A stretch of DNA of 64,000 nt from Caulobacter sp. CCUG 60055 (GCF_022750545.1 NZ_PUIC01000005.1:62001-126000), one strand, 5' to 3'. Positions 41,476 through 50,908 are shown, counted from the stretch's first letter. Translations and numbers: made by a program. The notes: generated from the letters alone by a model not told the origin.

Positions 41476-42621
41476 CTACTCCGCCGCCAGCCGCGGGCGG
41501 GCCGCGAACCACGGCGTCAGCCGCCGCAGCGCCTCCTCGATCTCGGGCGTCGAGACCGCGAAGCTGAACCGCACGAAACGCCGCCCCTCGACCGGGTCGA
41601 AATCGATCCCCGGCGCGGTGGCGACCCCGGTGTCGCGCAAGAGCTGCTTGCAGAACGACAGGCTGTCGTCGGTCAGGTGGCCGACGTCGGCGTAGATGTA
41701 GAACGCCCCGTCGGGCGGGGCGATGGCCCCCAGGCCCAGCGCCGGCAGCGCCTCCAGCAGCAAGGCGCGGTTGCGCCGATAGACGGCGACATGCCCCTCC
41801 AGCTCCTCGCGGCTGTCCATGGCCGCCAGCCCGGCGTGCTGGCTGAGCGACGGCGCGGTCAGGAACAGGTTGCCGACCAGGGCCCGCGCCCGCGCCAGCC
41901 GGTCCGGCGGCGCCAGCAGCCAGCCCAGCCGCCAGCCGACCATGCTGAAGTATTTCGAGAAGCTGTTGACCACCAGCGCCGAGGGCTCGAACTCCAGCAT
42001 CGAGCGGGCCGGCTCGACATAGCTGAGGCCGTGATAGATTTCGTCCGACACGATGCGGATGTCGCGCGCGCGGCAGACCTCGGCGACGGCGGCCAGTTCG
42101 GCGGCGGCGATGATCGAGCCGGTGGGGTTGGCGGGGCTGGCGATGATCACCCCGGCCGGGGCGGGATCAAGCGCGGCCAGGGCGGCGGCCGACAGCTGGA
42201 ACCGGCTGTCCGCCCCGCAGGCGATCTCCACCGGCGTCATGTGCAGCGCCTTGAGGGTGTTGCGGTAGGCGACATAGCCCGGCCGGGCCAGGGCGACGCG
42301 GTCGCCGGCGGCGAAGCTGGAAGACAGGGCCAGCACCAGGGCCGGCGAGGCGCCGCAGGTCAGGATCACCTGCTCGGGCTCGACCGCGACGCCGTAGGTT
42401 TCGTCATAATGGCGGGCGATGCGCGCCTTCAGGGCCGGGCTTTCCCAATAGCCCATACTGTCGGCGTCCAGCACCCGGTGCGCCTCGGCCACGGCGGCGC
42501 GCGGCGCGCCGGTCGAGGGCTGGCCGAACTCCATGTGGATGACCGAGCGCCCCTCGGCCTTGAGCTGGTGGGCCAGGCGGCTGACCCCGATGGCGTAGAA
42601 CGGGTCGATCTCTGCGGACAT
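41476..42621 (-). CDS. Class I/II PLP aminotransferase
   Basis: A 381-residue fold-type I aminotransferase, AspC/AlaA-like. Landmarks: FGQPSTGAP (N-terminal substrate loop), GYWESPALKARIARHY, SPANPTGSII, SDEIYHGLSY, PLP lysine in NSFSKYFSMVGWRLGW, and the C-terminal arginine in RRFVRFSFAVS. It probably transfers the amino group of aspartate, alanine or an aromatic amino acid; specificity cannot be read. It is monocistronic and divergent from the methyltransferase at 42767 with 145 bp between them. Confidence 0.92.
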   Translation of the reverse strand: MSAEIDPFYAIGVSRLAHQLKAEGRSVIHMEFGQPSTGAPRAAVAEAHRVLDADSMGYWESPALKARIARHYDETYGVAVEPEQVILTCGASPALVLALSSSFAAGDRVALARPGYVAYRNTLKALHMTPVEIACGADSRFQLSAAALAALDPAPAGVIIASPANPTGSIIAAAELAAVAEVCRARDIRIVSDEIYHGLSYVEPARSMLEFEPSALVVNSFSKYFSMVGWRLGWLLAPPDRLARARALVGNLFLTAPSLSQHAGLAAMDSREELEGHVAVYRRNRALLLEALPALGLGAIAPPDGAFYIYADVGHLTDDSLSFCKQLLRDTGVATAPGIDFDPVEGRRFVRFSFAVSTPEIEEALRRLTPWFAARPRLAAE

Positions 42622-42766
42622 GGCGCGGGCGTTTCCAGACGAAGGATTTCCAGGCGAAGAACGGGCCGGTCCGCTTTCCTAGCGGCGATCCCAGGCGCGC
42701 GCCACACCTCGTCTTGCCGGCGGCCAGGCGCTGGGCTAGGCGCTGAACCCCGTCCCCGGAGGCCCT

Positions 42767-43555
42767 ATGCCTGAACCTTTCGACCTTCTTCGGCACAACG
42801 CCGCCGCCTGGGACCGTCAAGCCCTCGCCGACAGCCCGTGGTCGCGGCCGGTGGACGCCGAGACCGTGGCCGCCGCCAAGCGGGGCGACTGGCGCGTGCA
42901 CCTGACCCCCAGCCCCCTGCCCGCCGACTGGCTGGGCGACGTCGCCGGCCGGCGCGTGCTGTGCCTAGCCTCGGCCGGCGGCCAGCAGGCGCCCGTGCTC
43001 GCCGCCGCCGGCGCCGAGGTGACGGTGTTCGACCTGTCCGGCGAACAGCTGGCCAAGGACGCCCAGACCGCCGCCCGCGACGGCCTGACCCTGCGCCTGG
43101 AGCAGGGCGACATGCGCGACCTTCACCGGTTCGCCGACGCGGCGTTCGACATCATCCTGCACCCGGTCTCCAACCAGTACGTGCCCGACCTGCGTCCGGT
43201 CTGGAGCGAGTGCGCGCGGGTGCTGCGGCGGGGCGGCGTGCTGGCCTCCAGCTTCTTCAATCCGGTGGTGTTCGTCGCCGACCGCGATCCCGCCTTCGCC
43301 GCCCAGGGGCTGATCAAGCCGCGTTTCGCCCTGCCCTATTCGGACCTCGACGACCTGACCCCCGCCGAGCTGGCCGCCAAGCGGGAGCGCGGCGAGCCGA
43401 TGATCTTCGGCCACAGCCTGGCCGACCAGATCGGCGGCCAGCTGGCCGCCGGGTTCGTGCTGGCCGGCTATATCGAGGAGATGCACCCCGCGCCGCGTTT
43501 CGAAATCGAGAAATACGCGCCCAGCTTCATCGCCACCCGCGCGCTGAGAGCCTGA
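42767..43555 (+). CDS. SAM-dependent methyltransferase (class I)
   Basis: A 262-residue methyltransferase: motif I VLCLASAGGQQAPVLAAAGAEVTVFDLS (about 64-91, with acidic D at the strand-2 end), motif II QGDMRDLHRFADAAFDIILHP and the post-motif ECARVLRRGGVLASSFFNP. The N-terminus (FDLLRHNAAAWDRQA) resembles the Methyltransf_11 proteins that begin with a WD/R segment. Substrate unknown. It stands alone. Confidence 0.88.
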   Translation: MPEPFDLLRHNAAAWDRQALADSPWSRPVDAETVAAAKRGDWRVHLTPSPLPADWLGDVAGRRVLCLASAGGQQAPVLAAAGAEVTVFDLSGEQLAKDAQTAARDGLTLRLEQGDMRDLHRFADAAFDIILHPVSNQYVPDLRPVWSECARVLRRGGVLASSFFNPVVFVADRDPAFAAQGLIKPRFALPYSDLDDLTPAELAAKRERGEPMIFGHSLADQIGGQLAAGFVLAGYIEEMHPAPRFEIEKYAPSFIATRALRA

Positions 43556-43570
43556 GGGGCCGGGGCGGGG

Positions 43571-43729
43571 TCAGTGTCTCGGCGGATCGCGGCGGCGGCG
43601 GAAGCGGCGCTGCTGCGGCGTCTCGAACAGGATGTCGCGAAACAGCAGCGCGAACCCCGCCGCCAGCGACGCGCTGGACGCGCCCGCGGCGAACAACGCC
43701 AGCACGGATTGCACTTCGGCGCCGGTCAC
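43571..43729 (-). CDS. Possible small membrane-anchored protein
   Basis: A 52-residue frame (GTG at 43729; a TTG at 43792 would give 73 residues) with one hydrophobic stretch (VQSVLALFAAGASSASLAAGFALLF) and a strongly basic tail (RRFRRRRDPPRH). It occupies part of a 319-bp gap that otherwise holds no gene. No convincing ribosome-binding site and no recognised family, so this is tentative. Confidence 0.3.
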   Translation of the reverse strand: MTGAEVQSVLALFAAGASSASLAAGFALLFRDILFETPQQRRFRRRRDPPRH

Positions 43730-43874
43730 GACCGATTTCTGAGCCCCCGATGCTCTTCCCAGCCGCGATCGATACAACCGTAACGTTAGCAACTGGTGTT
43801 CCAGGGTCGCCTCTGCCGGCCGCTCTGCAAAGCAATTTGGCGGTCTTAACCACGACGCCGCGACGAGTGCGGCC

Positions 43875-44465
43875 CTAGCGCAACACCAAGCCGGCGGCGA
43901 CCCAGCCCGGACCGCGTCTCGACAGGCCCCAGGCCTCGCGGCCGTCGACCTGGCCGCCCCAGGCCGAGCCGTCGGCGGGGCTCAGGCGAATCACCTCCGG
44001 CGCCAGGCGCCAGCCCTGGCCGGCGGCTTTCGCCGCCGCCTCGCCCACGCACCAGGCTTCGAGGTCGGCCAGGGCGGCGGCGTCCTCGATCGCCTCGACA
44101 TCGACCCCTACCGGCCGTTCGCAGACCGCCACGGCCGCGAACGGTCCCGATCCCGACACCGAGGCGAACAACGGCCGCGGCCCGGCCACGAAAGGCGCGC
44201 CCGCCGCGTCGCGGCCCAGCCGGACGGCTTCCGGCGGCGCGCCCAGCCTCGCCGCCGCCAGGGCCCGCAGCAGACGGCGACGCAGCAGACGACCGCCGCC
44301 CGCCTCCTCGCGGGCGAGGGCCGCGTCCGCCCGGTCGTCGCGGCTGGCCGGCGCGCGCGCCAGGGCCTCGCGCGCCGCCGCGCCGTCGGCCTCGCCGAGC
44401 CAGATCCAGGCCTCAGCCTCGACGGGCGGCGGCGACAGCGCCGCCAGCCACGCGATCGGCGTCAA
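43875..44465 (-). CDS. Sfp-type 4'-phosphopantetheinyl transferase
   Basis: A 196-residue protein that should convert the carrier domain of the neighbouring NRPS from apo to holo using coenzyme A. Visible motifs: VGVDVEAIED (metal-binding D and E, about 118-127), SVSGSGPFAAVAV for the S/H-rich motif, and WCVGEAAAKAAGQG (about 137-150). In the last motif the usual Lys of the K-E pair is Gly, while Glu and the distal Lys remain. It starts with TTG overlapping the NRPS stop by 4 bp (TTGA). Being somewhat short and divergent, it is probably dedicated to this NRPS. Confidence 0.84.
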   Translation of the reverse strand: MTPIAWLAALSPPPVEAEAWIWLGEADGAAAREALARAPASRDDRADAALAREEAGGGRLLRRRLLRALAAARLGAPPEAVRLGRDAAGAPFVAGPRPLFASVSGSGPFAAVAVCERPVGVDVEAIEDAAALADLEAWCVGEAAAKAAGQGWRLAPEVIRLSPADGSAWGGQVDGREAWGLSRRGPGWVAAGLVLR

Positions 44466-47400
44466 AGCGCCCCGCGGGCCGGCCGCGCGGGCGAGCCTTC
44501 CCAGGCGGTGCCGGCCGGCAGGGTCTCGCCCTTCATCAGCACCGAGAGGTCGCCGAGCTGGGCGTCGGCCTCGACCACCGAATCGTAGAGCACGATGGCC
44601 AGCGACCCGATGGTCGCCCGCGGCCCGATCACCACGGTCGACACCTTCATCACCCTGTCCTCGAACAGGTGGGTCTGCAGGCCGGCGTTGTCGTTGAGGG
44701 CGGCGTCGTCGCCGACCTCGACCAGATCATGCTCGGTGATGTCGGTGGTGTCGGTATAGACGCGACGGCCGATCTTGCAGCCCAGCAGGCGCAGATAGAG
44801 GTTCAGGTAGGGCGTGCCGCGCAGCGGCTCCAGCAGCAGCGGCACCGCCAGGTTCTCGTAGGTCGAGGTGACCAGCTCGGTGCGCCAGACGAACAGGCTC
44901 CACAGCGGCCGCGTCAGCGGTTTGTAGCGGCCGACGACGATCCATTTCAGCAGCACCACGAAGGCCCCGGCCGCCAGGCAGAAGCCCAGATAGAGCGCCG
45001 GGAAGGCCAGCGTCATCCACCACGCCCCCAGGTGGGCGTCGGCGAGGTTGCCCATGATGGTCAGCACGATGCTGAACAGGCCGATGAACACCGTCAGCGA
45101 CAGGATCAGGCGGACGAACTCGATGGCCAGCCGCGTGGCGACCAGGCGCTTGGACGGATTGAACCGCGCGCCTTCGTCGAACACCGCGAAGCTCTGCCGC
45201 CGGGGCAGCCGGATCGGCGGCGCGCCGAACCAGGTCGAGCCGGTCTCCAGCGCCTGGGCGGGACATTCGGGGGGCTTGGACAGCACGCCGATCAGCACCT
45301 CGTCGCCGAGGTCCGCGCCGGTGGGCAGGAAGGCCGAATTGCCGACGAAGGTCCGGTGGCCGATGCGCGTCGATTCCAGCCGCAGCACGCCGGGCTCGAC
45401 CCTGGCCCCGCCGAACACCACGCCGTCGGCGATGAAGCTTTCCGGGCCGATGGCCACCAGGTCGTGCACCACCGAGGTGGCGGTGGAGATCTCGGCGCGG
45501 CGGCCGACCTTGGCCCCGAGGGCGCGGTACCACGGCGCCACATAGAGCGTGGCGTAGATCGGGTGCAGCAGATCGAGGGCGAGCTCGCCCAGCTGCCGGA
45601 CGAACCAGAACCGCACGTAGAACCAGCTGGCCAGCGGATAGACCCCCGGCTTCAGCCGCCCCAGCAGCAGCCACTTGGCCGCCACCGTCAACAGGCACAT
45701 CAGCGTCACGTAGAGCAGCGCCAGCCCGGGGGCGAGCAGCAGGTAGGAATAGTCGTCGGTGTTCCAGTCCAGCTCGATCATCGCCACCAGGCCGGGGGCG
45801 ACCGGCAGCACCGTCACCAGCGGCAGCAGGGCGGCGGCGACCATCAGCCCGATCAGCACCAGCACGCGGCGGCGCAGGCTGGCGCGGCTCGGCATGACGC
45901 GGGGCGGGGCGACGCCCTTGCGCACCGCCGGGGCCCCGGTCCAGACCTCGCCGTCGGGCATGGTCTCGCCGGCCGGCAGGGCTGACAGGTCCTCCAGCAC
46001 CGCGCCGTCGCCGACGCGGCAGCCGCGGCCGACCACCGCCTGGCCGCCGATGAAGGCGCGCTGGCCGATGCGGACCTCGCCGACCCGGAACAGGCCCCGC
46101 TCGACGCTGGTGGTGGCCAACAGGCACCCCTCGCTGAGGATCGAGCCGTCGCCGATCGACACCAGATCGGGCGCGTCGAGGTCGGACGAGCCGAGATAGA
46201 CCCCCTGGCCGACCTTGGCTCCCAGCAGCCGGAAATAGAGGCGCATCAGCGGCGTGCCCGACAGGAACCGCGTCGGCATGACCGACAGCAGGCGCCGCGT
46301 CAGCCACCAGCGGAAATAGTAGCCGCCCCACATGGGGTAGTCGCCCGGCTTGATCTTGCCGATCACCACCCACTTCATCGCCACCGACAGCAGGATCATC
46401 AGCGGCGGGATCGACACGAACGAGGCGCCGGACAGGGCCAGGGCGGCGAGGCGGCCGACGTCGTTGCTGACCAGCCAGGTGTAGGCCAGGTACGGGAAAA
46501 TCCACTGCACGCCGGCGAAGCTGAAGATGAACGGCAGCGCCAGGGTCTGGCCCAGCACGCACAGGACGCGCCGCCACTGCGGGACGGGCGCGAACGGCGG
46601 CGCGGCCTGTTCGGGCGCCGCAGCGGCCGCCTGCAGCTCCAGCCGCTCGGCCAGGGCGCGGATGTTCGGCGCGGCGTAGAGGTCCTGGATCGAGATCGTG
46701 CGGAGGGTCGGGTCGTTCCGCGCCGCCGAGACCATCTTGGCCGCCCGCAGCGAATGCCCGCCGAGGTCCTCGAAGAAGTCGTCCAGCACGCTCACCGGCT
46801 GCGGCGTGAACACCACGTTCCACGCGTCCAGCAGCTTGGCCTCCATCGGCGTGGCCGGCGGCTCCAGCTCACGCGCCTCGGCCGGGGCCAGCACGGGCTT
46901 GGGCAGCGCCTTGCGGTCGACCTTGCCCGAGATCAGCGTCGGCAGCGACGGCAGGACCTCATAGTGCGCCGGCCGCATGTAGGCCGGCAGGGTCTCGCGC
47001 AGGTGGGCGCGCAGGCGTTCGAGGTCGATGTTTGCGCCGGCCCGTGGCGAGACGTAGGCGACCAGCAGGTCGCCGCCGTCGTCCTGGAACAGCTGCACCA
47101 CCGCCTGGGCGACCGCGGCGTCCTCCGACAGCAGCGATTCGATCTCGCCCAGCTCCACCCGGTAGCCGCGGATCTTCACCTGGGTGTCGATGCGGCCGAG
47201 GAACTCGATGTCGCCCTCGGCATTGACGCGGACGAGGTCGCCGGACCGGTAGATCAGCTCGGGCCGCCCCGATACGCCGTCGAACGGCGACATCACGAAC
47301 TTCTCCGCCGTCAGCTCAGGGCGGTTGACGTAGCCGGCGCCGACGCCCGGCCCGCCGATCACCAGCTCGCCCTCGGTTCCCGGCGGCAGCGGCCGCAGCG

Positions 47401-48451
47401 CCTCGTCGACCACCCAGCAGTCGTAGCCCGGCAGCGGCGTGCCGATGGTCACCGGCTTGTCGGGGGCCAGTTCGGTCCAGGTCGCCGTCACCGAGGTCTC
47501 GGTCGGCCCGTAGGTGTTGAGCAGCCGCCGGCCCGGCCGCGCCCAGCGCCGCGCCAGCTCCGGCGGGCAGGCCTCGCCGCCCAGATTGATCAGCCGGGCG
47601 CTGGGCACGTCGTCCTCGATCACCGCCAGCAGCGACGGCACCGCGTGCCAGACGGTGACGCCGTCTGCGGCGAGCACGGCGGCCAGGTCGGGCCCGGCCT
47701 TGGCCAGGGCCTCGGAGCCGGCCAGCACCTCGGCGCCGACGAAGAAGGCCGACCACATGGTCTCGACCGACATGTCGAAGGCCAGGCTGAAGCCGCCATA
47801 GACCCGGTCGTCGAGATTGAGGTCGAGGATGGCGCTTTCCGAGCGCACCAGATGGCAGACGTTGCTGTGGCGGATCATCACGCCCTTGGGCCGGCCCGTG
47901 CTGCCCGAGGTGTAGATGATGTAGGCGAGGTCGTCGGGGGTCTGGCCGGTGTCGGCCCGGGTCAGGGGGACGGCCTCCATGGCCGCGATCTCGCCCAGCT
48001 CGACGTCGACGGCGACGCGCACGGGGACCCGGGCGAAGGCGTCGGAGCGCTCGCCCAGGGTGACCACCGCCTTGGCCTCGGCGTCCTCGGCGACGAAGTC
48101 GGCGCGGTCCTGGGGGAAGCTCCAGTCGACCGGCGCATAGGCCGCGCCCGCCTCCAGCACGCCCAGGATGGCCATGTACTGGTCGAGGCCGCGCGGCAGG
48201 CAGATCACCACCCGGTCGCCGCGCTCGACGCCGCGCGAGCGCAGGTAGCGGGCGAAGCGAGCGGCGCGCTCGCGCAAGGTGGCGTAGGTCCACGAGGTGG
48301 CGCGGCTGGCCTCCATGTCCTCGGTGGCCATGCGCAAGGCGCACCGGTCTGGCCAGCGGGCCGCCGATTCCGCGAAGATCTCGTGCAGCAGTTCGTCGCG
48401 CGCGTAGGGTTCTGCGGGGTTTAGGGCGCGCGCCGTGGCGATCGGCTGCAT
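44462..48451 (-). CDS. Pls/PosA-type membrane NRPS (amino-acid homopolymer synthetase-like)
   Basis: A 1,329-residue protein. The adenylation domain is at about 20-510 (YIIYTSGSTGRPKG, NTYGPTETSVTATW, YRSGDLVRV, SGKVDRKALP). The carrier domain is at about 540-610 with its phosphopantetheine serine in FFEDLGGHSLRAAK. Then three repeats each combine a transmembrane pair with a hexapeptide left-handed-helix domain, beginning MRLYFRLLGAKVGQ, YVAPWYRALGAKVGR and LNLYLRLLGCKIGR. This A-T-(TM + soluble domain)x3 plan is that of epsilon-poly-lysine synthetase. My manual pocket read is D-M-E-H-I-L-T-V-T-K; Glu at position 239 fits a basic amino acid. The start at 48451 has AGGAG 5 nt before it. The product is inferred to be a cationic homo-oligomer or polymer. 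Confidence 0.9.
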   Translation of the reverse strand: MQPIATARALNPAEPYARDELLHEIFAESAARWPDRCALRMATEDMEASRATSWTYATLRERAARFARYLRSRGVERGDRVVICLPRGLDQYMAILGVLEAGAAYAPVDWSFPQDRADFVAEDAEAKAVVTLGERSDAFARVPVRVAVDVELGEIAAMEAVPLTRADTGQTPDDLAYIIYTSGSTGRPKGVMIRHSNVCHLVRSESAILDLNLDDRVYGGFSLAFDMSVETMWSAFFVGAEVLAGSEALAKAGPDLAAVLAADGVTVWHAVPSLLAVIEDDVPSARLINLGGEACPPELARRWARPGRRLLNTYGPTETSVTATWTELAPDKPVTIGTPLPGYDCWVVDEALRPLPPGTEGELVIGGPGVGAGYVNRPELTAEKFVMSPFDGVSGRPELIYRSGDLVRVNAEGDIEFLGRIDTQVKIRGYRVELGEIESLLSEDAAVAQAVVQLFQDDGGDLLVAYVSPRAGANIDLERLRAHLRETLPAYMRPAHYEVLPSLPTLISGKVDRKALPKPVLAPAEARELEPPATPMEAKLLDAWNVVFTPQPVSVLDDFFEDLGGHSLRAAKMVSAARNDPTLRTISIQDLYAAPNIRALAERLELQAAAAAPEQAAPPFAPVPQWRRVLCVLGQTLALPFIFSFAGVQWIFPYLAYTWLVSNDVGRLAALALSGASFVSIPPLMILLSVAMKWVVIGKIKPGDYPMWGGYYFRWWLTRRLLSVMPTRFLSGTPLMRLYFRLLGAKVGQGVYLGSSDLDAPDLVSIGDGSILSEGCLLATTSVERGLFRVGEVRIGQRAFIGGQAVVGRGCRVGDGAVLEDLSALPAGETMPDGEVWTGAPAVRKGVAPPRVMPSRASLRRRVLVLIGLMVAAALLPLVTVLPVAPGLVAMIELDWNTDDYSYLLLAPGLALLYVTLMCLLTVAAKWLLLGRLKPGVYPLASWFYVRFWFVRQLGELALDLLHPIYATLYVAPWYRALGAKVGRRAEISTATSVVHDLVAIGPESFIADGVVFGGARVEPGVLRLESTRIGHRTFVGNSAFLPTGADLGDEVLIGVLSKPPECPAQALETGSTWFGAPPIRLPRRQSFAVFDEGARFNPSKRLVATRLAIEFVRLILSLTVFIGLFSIVLTIMGNLADAHLGAWWMTLAFPALYLGFCLAAGAFVVLLKWIVVGRYKPLTRPLWSLFVWRTELVTSTYENLAVPLLLEPLRGTPYLNLYLRLLGCKIGRRVYTDTTDITEHDLVEVGDDAALNDNAGLQTHLFEDRVMKVSTVVIGPRATIGSLAIVLYDSVVEADAQLGDLSVLMKGETLPAGTAWEGSPARPARGAL

Positions 48452-48569
48452 GAAGACTCCTGGCTGATCCATATCCGTCGATAGGCGCCAGGGCCGGCGT
48501 GTCAATCGCGCGCCGTTCACAATCGAGGCAGAGACGATGCGGCCCTGGCGCGAAAACGCCCTGCGGGGG

Positions 48570-49622
48570 TCAGCGCCGCCGCGGACCGATGGAGGCGCGC
48601 TCCACCAGTTCGAAGGCGGCGAACAGGTCCTGCGGAACCTCGCCGCCGCGTCCGGCCACGACCTCGCCGCCGATGAGCCGCCGCGCCGCCTCCGCCGCCA
48701 TCGCGGCCAGGGGCAGGCGCACGGTGGTCAGTTGCGGCCGGCACACCCGGGCGGCCGCGCCGTCGCCGAAACCGGCGATGGAGATGTCTGACGGGGCGGC
48801 GAAGCCCCGGTCCGCCGCCGCCGCCATGCAGCCGGCCGCCATCTCGTCGCTGCTGGCGAAGATGGCCGTCGGCCGTTCGATCTCGGCGAGCATCAGCTTG
48901 GCCGCCTCGGCGCCCGAGCGGAACCCGCCGTCGCCATGCTGGATGAAGGCGTCGGGCGGAGTGAGGTCCTGGGCGGCCATGGCCTCCAGGAAGCCTTCCA
49001 GCCGCGCGCGGCTGGCGCCCAGGCGCGGCTCGCCGACCACGAAGCCGATGCGGCGGTGGCCGAGGGCGAGCAGGCGTTCGGTCATGGCCCGGGCGGCCTC
49101 GCGGTCGCGCGTGGCCATGCGCAGGCCGCCGCCGTCGGGCGCGCCGGCCGCCAGACGGACATAGGGGGTCTCGGACTTGTCGAGCACGTCGAGGACGGCC
49201 GGGTCGTCGCTGACCGGGGCCGCCAGGATGACCCCGGCCGGCTTGAGGGCGCCGAGCAGGGCCTTGACCTCGGCCCGCGCCTGGGCCGGGCCGTGGCCGA
49301 CCGGCTCGACCAGCAGGTGATGCCCCGTGCGCCGGCACTGATCGCCGGCCCCGAGCTGGAGGCGAGCCAGGTCCTCGCCGCCGCCGTCGCGCCAATGGTC
49401 GGCGGTCAGACGCGCGTCGGTGAAGACGGCGATGACGAACGAACGGGCCCCGGCCAGGCTGCGGGCCGACAGGCTGGGGCTGTAGCCCAGCGCCTGGGCG
49501 GCCGCCCTCACCCGCTCCTGGGTGGCGGCGCTGACGTTCCGCTCGCCGTTCATGGCCCTGGACACCGTCTTGATGGAGACGCCCGCCTGGGCGGCCACGT
49601 CATAGATCGTCACCGACGCCAT
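48570..49622 (-). CDS. LacI-family transcriptional regulator
   Basis: A 350-residue regulator: N-terminal helix-turn-helix and hinge (VTIYDVAAQAGVSIKTVSRAMNG, ALGYSPSLSARSLAG) and a periplasmic-binding-like sugar domain (about 65-345; LLVEPVGHG, RRIGFVVGEPRLG, IFASSDEMAAGCMAAA, ISIAGFGDG). ATG 49622 keeps the standard N-terminus; ATG 49658 would add 12 residues. The neighbours are an NRPS and OsmC, with no sugar genes next to it, so its target is unclear and may be itself or distant sugar-uptake genes. Confidence 0.92.
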   Translation of the reverse strand: MASVTIYDVAAQAGVSIKTVSRAMNGERNVSAATQERVRAAAQALGYSPSLSARSLAGARSFVIAVFTDARLTADHWRDGGGEDLARLQLGAGDQCRRTGHHLLVEPVGHGPAQARAEVKALLGALKPAGVILAAPVSDDPAVLDVLDKSETPYVRLAAGAPDGGGLRMATRDREAARAMTERLLALGHRRIGFVVGEPRLGASRARLEGFLEAMAAQDLTPPDAFIQHGDGGFRSGAEAAKLMLAEIERPTAIFASSDEMAAGCMAAAADRGFAAPSDISIAGFGDGAAARVCRPQLTTVRLPLAAMAAEAARRLIGGEVVAGRGGEVPQDLFAAFELVERASIGPRRR

Positions 49623-49678
49623 CGAACCACGAGCCCTTTCCGCATGCGAAGCCTTCATCCGATCGACCTGGGCGGCCT

Positions 49679-50101
49679 CTACAACAGGGTCAGGGCCAGG
49701 GTGATCTCGGCGTTGAGCGCCTTGGACACCGGGCAGTTCTTCTCGGCGGCGCGGGCCAGCTCCTCGAATTGGACGGCGTCGATGCCGGGAACCTTGCCGG
49801 TCAGGGTCAGGGCCGAGCGGCTGATCTTGAAGCCCTGCCCGTCCGGATCGAGGCTGACGGCGGCCTCGGTGGACAGCTCCTCCGCCGTGAAGCCGGCGGC
49901 CTGGAGCTGGAAGGCCAGGGCCATGGTGAAACAGCCGGCGTGGGCCGCCGCGATCAGCTCCTCGGGATTGGTCCCCTTCTCGTTCTCGAAGCGGGTCTTG
50001 AACGAATAGGGCGTCGAGGCCAGCACCCCGGAATCGGTGGTCAGGTCGCCGTTCCCGTCGCGGCCGGCGCCTCGCCAGACCGCATGCGCCTTACGGATCA
50101 T
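49679..50101 (-). CDS. osmC: OsmC-family peroxide-detoxifying protein
   Basis: A 140-residue OsmC/Ohr-fold thiol peroxidase. Both redox cysteines are in place, C57 (AAHAGCFTMAL) and C123 (EKNCPVSKAL), at OsmC-like spacing, and the N-terminus (KAHAVWRG...LTTDSGVLASTPYSFKTRF with EKGTNPEELIAAA) matches the OsmC rather than the Ohr branch. It reduces organic hydroperoxides in the cytoplasm. It stands alone, divergent from the TetR gene. Confidence 0.92.
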   Translation of the reverse strand: MIRKAHAVWRGAGRDGNGDLTTDSGVLASTPYSFKTRFENEKGTNPEELIAAAHAGCFTMALAFQLQAAGFTAEELSTEAAVSLDPDGQGFKISRSALTLTGKVPGIDAVQFEELARAAEKNCPVSKALNAEITLALTLL

Positions 50102-50265
50102 TGTTCGCCTCTCCCTGGATGGACGTGACCACGGGGCCGCAGCTTTGCCGCAGACCCGTGTCGGAAACGTGAAGGCGGCGCGGCGGTTTCATCCCGCCCT
50201 GGCGGACGGGCGGAGAGCACGCTAGCAAGGACGCGGCTTCGCAACGCCGGGGAGGAACGCCGGAC

Positions 50266-50889
50266 TTGGCCAAGGCGCCGCAATTCTCGCGAGAACTGGC
50301 CGAGGTCCGACGGCGGGAGCTGATCGACGCGGCGCGGGCCAGTCTGGCGGCGCGGGGCCTCGGCGCGGCCTCGGTGCGCGACGTCGCCGCCCGCGCCGGC
50401 GTGTCGCCCGGCCTCATCCGCCACCATTTCGGCAGCTTCGGCGCCCTGCTGGCCGAGGCTTACCGCCACGTGGTCGCGCGCATCGACCTCGGCATCGACG
50501 CCGCCATAGCCGCCGCCGGCGACGACGCGGACCGCCGCCTGGACGCCTTCCTCTGCGCCAGCTTCGAGCCCGACATCGTCGACCGCGACCTGCTGGCCGC
50601 CTGGCTGGGCTTCTGGGGTCTGGTGCACAGCGACCCCGGCGCGGCGGCGGTGCACGCCGAGACCTACGCCGCCTATCGCCGCCGGATCGAGACGCTGCTG
50701 GCCGCCTGCGCCGCCGCGCGGGGCGCCCCGTGCGACGTCCGCGCCGGGGCCTTGGGGCTGTCGGCCATGCTCGACGGCCTGTGGCTGGAGCTGTGCCTCG
50801 ACCCCGCCGCCTTCACGCCGGCCGAGGCCCTGGCCGCCGCCCGCGACTGGACCGCCGCCTATATGGCCCGCGGCGGGGCTCGCGGCTGA
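50266..50889 (+). CDS. TetR-family (BetI-like) repressor
   Basis: A 207-residue regulator with an N-terminal helix-turn-helix (ELIDAARASLAARGLGAASVRDVAARAGVSPGLIRHHFGS, about 18-57) and an all-helical ligand domain with BetI-like FEPDIVDRDLLAAWLGFWG. It starts with TTG at 50266 behind a strong GGAGGAA ribosome-binding site. A perfect 24-bp inverted repeat lies between its stop and the Rieske oxygenase start and is the likely operator. It probably represses the oxygenase operon until substrate appears. Confidence 0.9.
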   Translation: MAKAPQFSRELAEVRRRELIDAARASLAARGLGAASVRDVAARAGVSPGLIRHHFGSFGALLAEAYRHVVARIDLGIDAAIAAAGDDADRRLDAFLCASFEPDIVDRDLLAAWLGFWGLVHSDPGAAAVHAETYAAYRRRIETLLAACAAARGAPCDVRAGALGLSAMLDGLWLELCLDPAAFTPAEALAAARDWTAAYMARGGARG

Positions 50890-50908
50890 TCGCGCTTGCC
50901 AGCCGCCC

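Noticed and set aside
44462-48451. A conventional multimodular NRPS or a DltA-only protein
   Set aside because: There is no condensation or thioesterase domain, but a carrier domain and three membrane plus hexapeptide-helix repeats are clearly present.
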